A stretch of 64,000 bases of DNA, from NCBI RefSeq assembly GCF_008831285.2, contig NC_045141.1, forward strand, positions 374,001 to 438,000. Reading direction: 5' to 3'. Source of the stretch: Nymphaea colorata (taxonomy: Eukaryota > Streptophyta > Magnoliopsida > Nymphaeales > Nymphaeaceae). The position numbers were made by a program, and so were the translations under genes. Shown here one piece after another: positions 47,101-52,770 of the stretch. How positions within the stretch are numbered: the first letter of the stretch is position 1; each line of letters begins with the position of its first letter. The notes beneath the pieces were generated by a model, which was not told where the DNA came from, made no database searches, and saw only the letters and a program-made list of their open reading frames with translations.

Positions 47101-49492
47101 ATGGGGTGATGCCATACTCATGGCTTGTTACCTGACCAATCGTTTGCCATCATCCTCCATTGACAACAAAGTACCGATTAAACTTGTTTATCCCAATCGA
47201 AGCTTATTTTCCATTGCACCAAAAGTTTTTGGTTGTACCTGTTTTGTTCACATCCTTGGGCCTAAACGTGATAAACTTGCTGCTCAAGCTATTAAGTGTG
47301 TGTTCATTGGCTATCCTCGAAACCAAAAAGGGTACAAGTGCTTTGATCCGGTAACTCACAAAGAGTATATCAGTGCAGATGTCACTTTTTTTGAATCTCA
47401 GTCTTACTTTAGTCCTACTTCTGTGTCATCTGAAATGCCATGTCCTATCCCTTTACCTATCCCTCCTGTCCCGTTGCAATCTTTTCCATCTCCTACTCTG
47501 ACTATGAATAGGTTTCAGGATCCTCCATTGGTCTACACTCGACGACAAGATCCCTCTCATGGTCGACCATCAGACTCTTTTCAAGATGTGAGCTCCACTG
47601 AAGTAACTGATGTTGTTCCTTCAGATGACTTGCCTATAGCCCTGCGCAAAGGCAAAAGACAGTGTACCATGCATCCTATCTCTCACTTTGTTTCCACTGC
47701 CCATCTTGATGATAACTTACAACAGTTTCTTAATGCTATGGCAGTTCATACTGTCCCAACTTGTCATCAACAGGCCTTACTAGACTATAAATGGCGAACA
47801 ACTATGCAAGATGAGATGGATGCTCTCGTACAGCGTGGTACCTGGGAGTTGGTTGATCCACCTGAAGATTGTGACATTGTTGACTCCAAATGGGTATTTA
47901 CAATCAAATATCATTCAGATGGGTCATTAGAGCGATACAAGGCTCGATTAGTGGCTAAAGGTTACACTCAGACATGCGGGGTTGACTTCTTTGAGACGTT
48001 CTCTCCAGTGGCCAGGTTGGGCACTATTCGCCTTATTATTTCTGTTGCGGTACACTCTAATTGGCCTATGTATCAGCTTGATGTGAAGAATGTCTTTCTG
48101 TATGGTGATCTTGAGGAGACTGTATATATGCAGCAACCTCCAGGGTTCGAGAAACAGGGGGAGTGTAGTAAAGTGTGTCGGCTAAAGAAGGCTATCTATG
48201 GACTTAAACAAAGTCCGAGGGCATGGTTCCACAAATTATCAGAGGTGGTTCCACAAATTATCAAAGGTGGTTTCACAATGTGGATTTGAACGATCTCCTT
48301 TGGATCATTCTCTATTCATCAAGAAGACCCCCACAGGTATAGTTGTCATGATAGTATATGTTGATGACATTATCTTGACAGGTGGTTGTGGTCAAGAAAT
48401 ATTTGCTACAAAGGCTTTCCTTCAAAAGCATTTTGTCACGAAGGATTTTGGTCACTTGAGATATTTTCTTGGTATTGAAGTTGTGGAGAACAAAGAAGGT
48501 GTAGTATTGTCTCAAAGGAAGTATGTCCTTGACCTACTGCAGAACACAGGGATGCTAGGGACCAAGCCGGCTAATCTCCTTATGAATCCACGTATTCATC
48601 TTCATGATGATCAATCAGAACTAATAGATTCCCGATCTTACAGGTCTCTCATTGGAAAACTGCTTTATGTTCCTGTAACAAGACCAAACATTAGCTTTGC
48701 TGTCGGAAAATTAAGCCAGTTTATGGAAAAGCCTAGAAAAGTCCACTGGGACACGGCGTTGATGGTGTTGAAATACCTAAAATCATCCCCAGGCAGAGGC
48801 CTCTTCTTTAAGAAAGGTGAATCTCCAGAAGTTGCTGCTTACAGTGATGCTGACTATGCAGGGTCTGTTGATGATGGAAGGTCCACGACTAGCTTCTGTG
48901 TCTTTGTTGGGGGCAATCTCATATCATGGAGAAGCAAGAAACAAAATGTAGTCTCTAGATCAAGTGCAGAATCTGAATATAGAGCAATGGCTCAAACGGC
49001 GACTGAGATGACGTGAGTTAAATCTATGCTAACGAATATGAGTATTCATGTTTCTCTACCTATGAAAATGTACTCTGATAATAAGGCTGCCACTTATATT
49101 GCAAACAATCCAGTATTTCATGAAAGAACTAAGCACATTGAGGTGGATTGTCATTATATTCGGGATCTTATAAAAGAAGGTGTGGTGTCTACAATTCATG
49201 TAGCTTCTGAAGATCAAGCAGTAGATATGTTTACGAAAGCTCTTCCGATTGGTGATTTCTCTAGATGTTGTGACAAGCTGAATATGGTTGATATCTATGC
49301 TCCAGCTTGAGGGGGAGTGTTGAAATTAGAAAGTTTGGCTTTAAGTGTGGTAGTCATTTGATTATTTAAAAGTTAGGGTTCTCTTTTGTCTTTTTACTAT
49401 TTTAGTTGTCTTACTTTTGTAACAGCCACAGCCGTGCCCTAATCTCTCTTTAAGTAGAGATTAGAGCACGATATGAATTGAATCACTTTTTC

Positions 49493-49544
<52 letters not shown>

Positions 49545-52116
49545 CTCCCCCTTCTCCATCAGGCAACATGAAGTTTTACTTTTTCTCTTATACTTCCCTT
49601 TATTGATTTGAGTCCCTCAAAGGTAGACACTCTACGGTAAGTTTTCATCAAAGCTGCATTCCGGTTTGAAATTGTTTTAGTAAAATTCTCTTCGTTAGTT
49701 GGAGAAGATGCTGAAAGTAACATTATTGTACGGTGGACTTGAATTGTGGCAAAATCATGAATTTTTGACAAGATTTTCTTGACATGCGATAGTAGAATTT
49801 ATCCAATAATTCTCATGATTTAAATGACATCATCCATCTTTTATACTCTTTTATACATTTACTTGTTCAGGTAAATCATGGAGCATCATTTTGTAATACA
49901 ATGATTTAAGAGAGGCCAAGATTCAATCTGGTTTTGTTCTTTTTAAAAATTATTTCTAACAAAGTTTCTCCTATTCACCTTGTAGAGTGGCCTAGAAAAG
50001 AACATTCTTGGAAACCAAGTTGCATTTCCGAAAGCAGAATCCCGAGCTCCTCCTCCTGCATTCTCATCAGGCCCACTTATGGGAATATCTCCTGAAGTTG
50101 AAGATATGGGCCTAAAGCCCTCTACCTTGAAAGAGGAAAGCTTGGCTGGTGGATATCCATTAGATTCTGGCACTGCAAGGCTATCAGTGGAAGATATCAT
50201 TGAGATCAATGGTCCGAGCTCTATGGGGAAGCAATTTACCCCAAGTCAGGAGTCAAACTTCTCTAAAAACTTAAGTCCTGTTGGTGTAAGTCAATACATG
50301 TCATGAACTTCCAATAGTTTTGCTAGTTACTTCTAGAAGTTCATTGACATACAGTTGCTACATTCACTCATAACATCCTACATTGATGCAGCCTGGTGCC
50401 ACAACGAGAAAGAGTGCTGGTTACAATGTTGATCGACATAATTCAGAAGTTTCATATTATGCGGATGATGAAGATGGAACACAAAAGAAGTATTCTCGTA
50501 GAGGTTTGTCTTGCAGCTTTGGGATCTCAAGTTTGTTCTTTAAATGTTCTTTTGATGTTTAAACTTTAAATTGTGAGTAAGAGCAGCAAGATATATTTTG
50601 TACTCTTGCATTCTCATTTCTCTTACCCTTAAATGGTATGCACATTGGAGAAGTAAAAATTTATCCCTTAGTGCGTACGAGACCAAGAGAGTGTGAACAA
50701 GCTTTAATAAATGTATTTATTTGCTTATCTATTTTCATTAAATGCTTCTAAATGTACATGTCCTTTTATTTAGCATTTCATTTGCTTCATTTAGAGGTTG
50801 TAAATAATGTTAATGTACATATGATTACCTTTTGAAATTCTATTGGTTACTAATTACACACAAGGAGATCTGATCATTGTTAGTTTTAATTGGGCATCAT
50901 ATCTATTATGCATGATAAATTCAGGCTTTCCAGTTACTCATAAAGATAGGATAATTAATGGTGCATTTTCTTTTTTCTTTTTTTCTTTTTTTTTTGTTAT
51001 CATATGAAAGCAAATAAATATTGGTGTAGGTTGGGGCCAACTCCCATTCGTCTATAAGAGTTCTGGGAAAATGAAAATAAAATCATGAGCCTCTTCCTAA
51101 CTTAAGAGATAAGAGGTGACACCTTGCAAAGGATGAGGGCTTGTGAATGAATGAACCACTTTTGAATTATAACAGTGTGTGGTTCTTAATGCCAGCAGTA
51201 CTATTAGGTCATGGATGAACTGTTCGTAGGATCTCTAAGTTTAGCTCTTAATAGCAATAGTTCTCAACCTGATGGAAGCTGGACAGGTATACAGAAGAAA
51301 AGCAATGAATAATGAAAGCTTTTTTTACTATTTGTATTAGTTATATGTATTCATCATATGTACATGTCGGATATCCACATATAAACACATAAATTACTTG
51401 TTATAAATTTAGTTTACTTCTAGGATGCTGACATCTTGCTAACACTGGTATCTTATGAGTTGCAGGCCCTTTCCATCATAAGTTCCTCAGACTTTTGCTG
51501 CCTTTCTGGTCAAGTGCATTGCCAACATTGCCTGTGACTGCACCTCCACGTAAAGATAGGGAAGGGAATGCAACAGATGACATTAATGAAGGGCGGTCAC
51601 GGCATTCAAAATCTTCAAGGATGGATCCCAGAAAAATGCTTCTCTTTCTGGCAATCATGTATGTAACTTTCAGTGTTTTGTGTCATAAACTTTGAACTAT
51701 TGATGTCCTTTTTGTTATACTCTGATTAAAGCTGTTTAAAGATAAGGTTGTGGTCATTGAAGGTGGATGAAACTAAGGTATGCCATGTGGCTTCCTAGCC
51801 TAGAGGAAGCCATAGAAGGGTGAAAACTGAAAAGAATATGTTAAAGACTATGACAAAAAAAAAAGGGACAGATGGAAACACATGCAAACACTGACATGGA
51901 CAACTGTTGTTCTGTTTTGTCTACATACTCGTCTTGCTTCATAGTGTTCGTGTTAACAAGATTTTTCTGTCACGTTTATTGTTTTCATATCCCATGCACA
52001 TAGTTCTTATGCTGGGTTTCCTTCACAGGGCATGCATGGCGACCATGGTTATACTGTACTATAGGATTGCACAACGCAATCTTTTGGAAGCTGTACCTGA
52101 AGATGGCAAAGAATGA
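14307..52116 (+). CDS. ZFPL1: ZFPL1-like zinc finger membrane protein, nine exons, 361 residues
   Basis: Nine exons join in one open frame: 14307-14330, 15026-15106, 17371-17491, 17595-17689, 43970-44041, 49986-50285, 50392-50503, 51466-51658 and 52029-52116 (1086 nt with stop). Every intron is GT...AG. The product starts MVVCKCRK. It has a B-box-like cysteine/histidine cluster (C4, C6, C14, H17, C22, C25, C27, H31), a RING-like domain (C54, C57, C74, H76/H79, C82, C101, C104) including [12 protein letters not shown], a low-complexity middle, a conserved [19 protein letters not shown] block (281-299) and a C-terminal membrane segment (about 326-344). This is the domain order of ZFPL1, which in animals is a cis-Golgi membrane protein binding GM130; the plant role is inferred. 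Introns 4 (26,280 bp) and 5 (5,944 bp) are swollen by transposons. Length is usual for the plant family and no lesion was found. Confidence 0.9.
15026..15106 (+). CDS. ZFPL1: ZFPL1-like gene, coding exon 2
   Basis: 27 codons, residues 9-35, between acceptor TGTAG and donor GTAAAT, phase 0 at both ends. It carries C14, H17, C22, C25, C27 and H31 of the B-box-like zinc cluster (VCGECICF). Intron 2 is 2,264 bp. Confidence 0.9.
15671..15698. repeat. (TA)14 microsatellite in intron 2
   Basis: Fourteen uninterrupted TA units, followed by a looser TA-rich tail. The rest of intron 2 (15107-17370) shows no gene or recognisable element. Confidence 0.95.
17371..17491 (+). CDS. ZFPL1: ZFPL1-like gene, coding exon 3
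   Basis: 121 nt, residues 36-75 plus the first base of codon 76. It follows acceptor ATCAAAG and precedes donor GTATGT. It encodes [19 protein letters not shown], the start of the RING-like domain with C54 and C57, and ends in TTRLGCL. Intron 3 is only 103 bp. Confidence 0.92.
17595..17689 (+). CDS. ZFPL1: ZFPL1-like gene, coding exon 4
   Basis: 95 nt completing codon 76 to residue 107, after acceptor TCTCAG and before donor GTAAGA. It encodes [15 protein letters not shown] and [15 protein letters not shown], the second half of the RING-like domain (H76/H79, C82, C101, C104). The next coding exon lies 26.3 kb away. Confidence 0.92.
17690..18981. other. First part of intron 4, unassigned
   Basis: I recognise no gene, terminal repeat or retrotransposon domain. 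Short open frames on both strands (18304-18501, 18482-18730, 18535-18765) overlap one another and have no recognisable product. Confidence 0.5.
18990..19371. mobile_element. hAT-type MITE, 382 bp, perfect 8-bp target duplication
   Basis: The ends are CATAGTCACAAAAAAC and, reverse-complemented, CATAGTTACAAAAAAC (15 of 16 positions equal). They are flanked by ATTTGTAT at 18982-18989 and again at 19372-19379. An 8-bp duplication is the hallmark of hAT transposition. The interior is AT-rich, with long stretches of AAAA/TTTT words able to fold back, and has no coding frame. Confidence 0.85.
19680..21436 (-). repeat. Probable 3' LTR of a Ty3/gypsy-like element
   Basis: This lies directly downstream, on the minus strand, of an integrase remnant and a purine tract (minus strand CTCAAGTGGGGGATA, 21450-21437). 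The first minus-strand bases would be TGGTGTATCTC. Inside, on the minus strand, are a TATA-like TATAAAAGG (20563-20571) and an AATAAA (about 20021-20026), in the order expected for U3-R-U5. The far end at 19680 (TGTACAATG in the plus sense) is a guess. The segment is GC-richer than its surroundings. Overlapping open frames at 19744-20357 have no recognisable product. Confidence 0.4.
21475..21708 (-). pseudogene. Ty3/gypsy integrase C-terminal remnant
   Basis: The minus-strand frame contains [10 protein letters not shown], matching the LPWAEFAYN type motif at the end of the gypsy integrase core. It is followed by a degenerate version of the SPF..VYG.PP segment and by [19 protein letters not shown], typical of the integrase C-terminal part. 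The remainder of the element to the right is missing, as copia remnant I starts at 21855. Confidence 0.6.
21855..22099 (+). repeat. 5' LTR of copia remnant I
   Basis: The right end is fixed by the sequence CTTCAACA followed by TGGTATTAGATCC, a slightly changed initiator-tRNA primer site. The left end TGTTGAGAAG gives the TGTT...AACA termini. The words GGGATGTTGAGAAGTA also occur about 40 bases upstream (near 21809), so the start could be there instead. A (CT)n tract at about 22031-22061 lies inside, as in LTR L. Confidence 0.6.
22100..22536 (+). other. Leader of copia remnant I, cut by hAT A
   Basis: This non-coding leader follows the primer-binding site at 22100-22112, with the TCTTCTTCTTC-rich composition seen in copia leaders. 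No gag is found. The hAT A terminal repeat begins at 22537, and what lies on the other side of A (from 40244) is not recognisable as copia coding sequence. Confidence 0.5.
22611..22668. repeat. (CA)n(TA)n(TG)n hairpin microsatellite
   Basis: CACACACA words, a central ATATATAT block, then TGTGTGCGTGTGTGTG form an imperfect inverted repeat just inside the left end of hAT A. It could extrude as a cruciform. Confidence 0.8.
23046..23481 (-). repeat. 3' LTR of copia B
   Basis: 436 bp. On the minus strand it begins TGTTAAAATAT directly after the polypurine tract GAGGGAGGG and ends CGGGTTACA. It contains a (GA)n microsatellite at about 23082-23117 and several copies of an ATCCTAGGAGACTTC-like word separated by about 60 bp (near 23222-23440). 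Confidence 0.8.
23476..24687 (-). pseudogene. Copia B reverse transcriptase-RNase H fragment (403 codons)
   Basis: One uninterrupted minus-strand frame starts within reverse transcriptase at [10 protein letters not shown]. It includes [10 protein letters not shown], the catalytic YVDD ([13 protein letters not shown]), and the [24 protein letters not shown] and YLKGT blocks. RNase H follows with DADWAGD, SSTEAEY and the CDNQSAI motif, to a stop directly before the LTR. The frame is clean but lacks gag, protease, integrase and the N-terminal half of reverse transcriptase, so it cannot act alone. It is a Ty1/copia fragment, not a host gene. Confidence 0.9.
24739..24939 (+). pseudogene. hAT A BED zinc-finger exon, first part
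   Basis: Translation from the ATG at 24739 gives a serine-rich N terminus, then [11 protein letters not shown] and [16 protein letters not shown], with the first cysteine pair of a BED finger. Copia C is inserted immediately after TCATAT (24940). The frame resumes at 30048. The related exon of hAT H lies at 61043-61360 (QPLWKEIKVV, FVCGYCEVTF). Confidence 0.8.
24940..25229 (+). repeat. 5' LTR of copia C
   Basis: Starts TGTTAAGTTTG and ends GATTCTTACA, 290 bp, directly after CATAT and directly before the primer site. It differs from the 3' LTR at six sites, all transitions. Confidence 0.95.
25230..25242 (+). other. Primer-binding site of copia C
   Basis: TGGTATCAGAGCC, complementary to initiator methionine tRNA, sits directly after the LTR. 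Confidence 0.9.
25495..29758 (+). pseudogene. Copia C gag-pol polyprotein, inactivated
   Basis: Gag starts at the ATG at 25495 ([11 protein letters not shown], as in copia F). It is followed by the zinc knuckle [16 protein letters not shown] and the protease motif YVDSGAATH. The frame stops near 27067. Integrase continues at 27080-28279 with [18 protein letters not shown] and the GYRCYNP region. Two stops near 28278-28292 precede reverse transcriptase ([20 protein letters not shown]). A TGA near 28613 splits it again before YVDDIVITG. RNase H ([15 protein letters not shown]) ends HAQLEGGC at 29758. The order protease-integrase-RT-RNase H defines Ty1/copia. At least three stops or frame breaks make it non-autonomous. 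Confidence 0.92.
29753..30042 (+). repeat. 3' LTR of copia C
   Basis: Begins TGTTAAGTCTG right after the purine tract CTTGAGGGGGGC, and its first bases include the polyprotein stop. Ends TTCTTACA before CATAT. Confidence 0.95.
30048..30195 (+). pseudogene. hAT A BED zinc-finger exon, second part
   Basis: Continues the exon broken at 24939: [20 protein letters not shown], with the histidine pair of the BED finger, then a stop at 30138. The rest of the transposase is absent. A foreign terminal repeat (hAT G) starts at 30198. Confidence 0.75.
30198..31008 (+). mobile_element. 5' end fragment of another hAT-like element (G)
   Basis: Begins CTATGTAAACCGGTACGACA, then GGTACCGG-rich subterminal sequence and a GAA-rich tract (30528-30550). 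This is the layout of the 5' end and leader of these hAT elements, as at 56529 and 42576. It ends abruptly against the integrase remnant of copia D near 31008. No right end or transposase was found. The long minus-strand frame at 30418-30813 has no recognisable product. Confidence 0.45.
31009..31446 (-). pseudogene. Copia D integrase segment left of hAT E
   Basis: Minus-strand frames with the CDVCYLAKH zinc-binding pair, [12 protein letters not shown], and [21 protein letters not shown] up to ETQFGTSIK, where the integrase core is cut off. A frame change is needed between the two parts (31315-31124 and 31179-31009). Confidence 0.8.
31938..32368 (+). pseudogene. hAT E transposase, BED zinc-finger exon
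   Basis: The frame from the ATG at 31938 gives [10 protein letters not shown], the cysteine pair [13 protein letters not shown], and [10 protein letters not shown] with the following cysteine of a BED finger. An acidic EDEEEEEE linker and a basic RGRGKG and GRKRRG region follow. Copia F interrupts the frame at 32369 and the sequence resumes near 34998. Confidence 0.85.
32369..32600 (-). repeat. Downstream terminal repeat of copia F
   Basis: On the minus strand about 132 bp of integrase coding sequence (from GGTGAATTTATTTC through [15 protein letters not shown] and the HIVES codons) joins directly to about 100 bp of LTR 3' end terminating TCTCACA. In this copy the integrase part continues seamlessly from the internal region. 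Confidence 0.9.
32735..34510 (-). pseudogene. Copia F gag-protease-integrase remnant
   Basis: Gag starts at 34510 ([11 protein letters not shown]). It is closely related to copia C over the whole shared length. A single TAG near 34050 replaces the glutamine codon found in copia C. The frame then runs 34024-32735 with zinc knuckle [16 protein letters not shown], protease [10 protein letters not shown], and GAG-preintegrase WHGRLAHCS with [11 protein letters not shown] frameshift near 32840 precedes the integrase core continued at 32702. The deletion begins after HIVES. Confidence 0.9.
34753..34765 (-). other. Primer-binding site of copia F
   Basis: On the minus strand TGGTATCAAAGCC directly follows the repeat end TCTCACA. 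Confidence 0.85.
34766..34997 (-). repeat. Upstream terminal repeat of copia F
   Basis: Identical to 32369-32600 except for one C/T difference (near 34864). It begins on the minus strand with integrase codons (34997-34866) and ends with U5-like sequence (34865-34766) directly before the primer site, so it occupies the place of a 5' LTR. Confidence 0.9.
34998..36420 (+). pseudogene. hAT E transposase core (DUF659-like)
   Basis: Resumes after copia F. The piece at 35000-35388 contains [20 protein letters not shown] and [18 protein letters not shown], the start of the DUF659-type core. A frameshifted stretch (35389-35500) follows. The piece at 35500-36240 has [20 protein letters not shown], and [13 protein letters not shown], typical of the hAT RNase-H-like fold. 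The frame then shifts again around 36231 to a short continuation ending at a likely donor GGTAAATGC near 36392. At least three frame breaks make this inactive. Confidence 0.85.
36493..37072 (+). pseudogene. hAT E dimerisation region and acidic tail
   Basis: After an intron-like gap, DLWWNRFG and [14 protein letters not shown] mark the hAT C-terminal dimerisation domain (about 36493-36700), with a stop in between. From about 36840 one frame reads an acidic tail rich in E and D ([14 protein letters not shown]) to a TGA at about 37072. Confidence 0.8.
37416..38891 (-). pseudogene. Copia D gag and protease right of hAT E
   Basis: On the minus strand gag begins about 38780 (MAESDAST) and includes [15 protein letters not shown] and the [13 protein letters not shown] segment. 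It is broken near 38277 and continues at 38237-37605 with [13 protein letters not shown], the zinc knuckle [15 protein letters not shown] and the protease-like motif [12 protein letters not shown], which has DNGA where DSGA is usual. The sequence up to the hAT E duplication resembles the LVTGKRIGSG-type segment before GAG-preintegrase. The upstream frames at 38902-39638 lie in the leader and show no recognisable domain. Confidence 0.85.
39902..39914 (-). other. Primer-binding site of copia D
   Basis: On the minus strand TGGTATCAAAGCC follows the LTR end TTATTCAGCA. Confidence 0.85.
39915..40145 (-). repeat. 5' LTR of copia D
   Basis: 231 bp. On the minus strand TGTTGACGTGTTTTG...TTATTCAGCA. 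In the plus sense it ends ACACGTCAACA at 40145, before an (AT)n tract. The partner 3' LTR is missing. Confidence 0.75.
40146..40236 (+). other. Right end of hAT A
   Basis: An (AT)n tract is followed by GCACCCGC-rich subterminal sequence ending CCCATGTGACATAG, the inverted partner of the left end at 22537. Confidence 0.75.
40252..42575. other. Intron 4 DNA, unassigned
   Basis: No coding domain is recognised. Between about 40870 and 41115 the words GAGTCA, TGAGTC and ACTGAGT recur many times, as in the stretch near 55800-56000, which suggests a dispersed low-grade repeat. The end TCTTAAAACACTG (about 41101-41113) resembles a hAT terminus, but the partner end was not found. Confidence 0.4.
42576..43432. 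mobile_element. Non-autonomous hAT-like element, 857 bp
   Basis: The left end reads CTATGTAAC, 8 unmatched bases, then TGCATTTTGGGTG. The reverse complement of the right end reads CTATGTAAC, 8 unmatched bases, then TGCATTTTGGGTG. The inverted repeats thus match at all positions outside the spacer. Subterminal regions are rich in GTGCACCC and CGGGTG words, like those of hAT A and H. No coding frame and no clear target duplication were found. Confidence 0.65.
43433..43969. other. End of intron 4
   Basis: Unique-looking intron sequence leading to the pyrimidine-rich acceptor TTTCTTTCTCTTTTTTGCAG. The short open frame at 43621-43812 has no recognisable product. Confidence 0.6.
43970..44041 (+). 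CDS. ZFPL1: ZFPL1-like gene, coding exon 5
   Basis: 24 codons, residues 108-131, phase 0 at both ends, between acceptor TTTTTTGCAG and donor GTGAAC. It encodes [20 protein letters not shown], the conserved segment directly after the RING-like domain in plant ZFPL1 proteins. It follows a 26-kb intron, which would make it easy to miss. Confidence 0.9.
44127..44369 (+). repeat. 5' LTR of copia L
   Basis: 243 bp, TGTTGAAATTAG...CACGCAACA. It contains the inverted words CTAATCTCT and AGAGATTAG around TTTAAGTAG, and a (CT)n tract interrupted by a CCCA. Confidence 0.95.
44370..44382 (+). other. Primer-binding site of copia L
   Basis: TGGTTTCAGAGCC directly follows the LTR. It is the initiator-tRNA type site with one base changed (T for A at the fifth position). 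Confidence 0.85.
45093..49310 (+). pseudogene. Copia L gag-pol polyprotein, inactivated
   Basis: Gag starts at 45093 ([10 protein letters not shown], with [13 protein letters not shown]) and meets a TGA at 45294. It resumes at 45312-46070 with a glycine-rich stretch and the zinc knuckle [16 protein letters not shown] frame change leads to protease [11 protein letters not shown] (46051-46353). GAG-preintegrase and the first half of the integrase domain (about 46550-46830) are in shifted frames. 46829-48289 carries [21 protein letters not shown], and reverse transcriptase with KARLVAKGY and [12 protein letters not shown] 22-bp tandem duplication at 48224-48267 shifts the frame. 48198-49016 has [11 protein letters not shown] and RNase [19 protein letters not shown]. 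The final part, 49026-49310, has SDNKAA and [14 protein letters not shown]. Ty1/copia order, not functional. Confidence 0.92.
48224..48267 (+). repeat. 22-bp tandem duplication in copia L reverse transcriptase
   Basis: TGGTTCCACAAATTATCAGAGG is repeated at once with one change, followed by a third partial copy (TGGTTTCACAA). The 22-base addition shifts the reading frame. Confidence 0.9.
49318..49568 (+). repeat. 3' LTR of copia L
   Basis: 251 bp, TGTTGAAATTAG...CAGGCAACA, after the purine tract GAGGGGGAG. It differs from the 5' LTR mainly by an uninterrupted and longer (CT)n tract, plus two single-base changes (CACAGCC for CACAACC and CAGG for CACG). Confidence 0.95.
49986..50285 (+). CDS. 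ZFPL1: ZFPL1-like gene, coding exon 6
   Basis: 100 codons, residues 132-231, phase 0 at both ends, between acceptor CCTTGTAG and donor GTAAGT. It starts [12 protein letters not shown] and runs through ESRAPPPAF, then a variable serine- and proline-rich linker ending KNLSPVG. The linker is the least conserved part of the family. Confidence 0.9.
50392..50503 (+). CDS. ZFPL1: ZFPL1-like gene, coding exon 7
   Basis: 112 nt, residues 232-268 plus one base, between acceptor GATGCAG and donor GTTTGT. It encodes [20 protein letters not shown] and [18 protein letters not shown], strongly conserved in plant homologues. Intron 7 (50504-51465) holds an AT-rich filler and no gene. Confidence 0.92.
51466..51658 (+). 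CDS. ZFPL1: ZFPL1-like gene, coding exon 8
   Basis: 193 nt, completing codon 269 to codon 332 plus two bases, between acceptor GTTGCAG and donor GTATGT. It encodes [20 protein letters not shown], a conserved amphipathic or membrane-associated block, a basic linker with [13 protein letters not shown], and the start of the membrane segment MLLFLAI. Confidence 0.92.
52029..52116 (+). CDS. ZFPL1: ZFPL1-like gene, coding exon 9 and stop
   Basis: 88 nt after acceptor TTCACAG. It completes the methionine codon 333, then encodes [16 protein letters not shown], the rest of the membrane segment and a short acidic tail ending EDGKE, with TGA at 52114-52116. Confidence 0.92.
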
Positions 52117-52762
52117 GGTAAACTTCATCTTTAAGTGATCATTATTGTTTCTCTTGTAGATAGTTCGGGCTGTTAAGATTTTTCTTGTAGAAATATACTT
52201 GAGGTATATTTGTGGGATGGGACTCAATTTGTCAGGGTGAAGATCTGGTCAATCGCAGTTTATATCACATTTATACTACCAAATTTCCCCTCCTGGAGTA
52301 AAATTCTATCACAATCAAAGCATTGAAATGGTTATGTTTTGCTCTTTTAGTGGGACAAAACAGTAGCAGTTGGAAAAAGAAAGTGGCTCTGAATGAAGCT
52401 CAGTCTGATCTTCAAGCACAAATTTCTTGTCTGCATTCTTTGAGATTTCGCATGTCTATTTCTTCAGTTCATGACCTTCCGGGTTGGTCCCTCAGCATGG
52501 TCCTATCAACATGTTGAATGTGCAGCCATGTTTTACATGCATAACGATTTTTTTCCCGTGCATATGATTCCTAGGTCTACGAACAGCCAAACTTTGCATC
52601 TATTGGGTCCCAAAGTGGACATAATTTTTAAGACAGCACAAGCTGGTATTTTATTTTCCGGAGTAAGTAAAATGCTGAAAGCAAAGTTCTCTACATATGT
52701 ACCGCACCTTTATTACGACTTGTCGAAGGGCGGGGATTTATTATAAGCTACATAAGATATAA
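52117..52762 (+). other. Likely 3' untranslated region
   Basis: No other gene starts here. Short frames at 52323-52517 and 52471-52746 have no recognisable product and no repeats are seen, consistent with a long 3' untranslated region up to the candidate polyadenylation signal. Confidence 0.45.
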
Positions 52763-52768
52763 AATAAA
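52763..52768 (+). terminator. Candidate polyadenylation signal AATAAA
   Basis: First AATAAA downstream of the stop codon on the gene strand, within AAAATAAATATTTG and 647 bases after the stop. Plant signals are loose, so the true site may differ. Confidence 0.35.
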
Positions 52769-52770
52769 TA

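Larger units (their letters stand above)
44127..49568 (+). mobile_element. Full-length Ty1/copia element L in intron 5
   Basis: 5,442 bp with LTRs 44127-44369 and 49318-49568, primer site, gag-pol and purine tract, flanked by TGAAG at 44122-44126 and 49569-49573. It is inserted in the same direction as the host gene, 81 bp after the exon 5 donor. Its gag-pol is not close to that of copia C. Confidence 0.95.
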
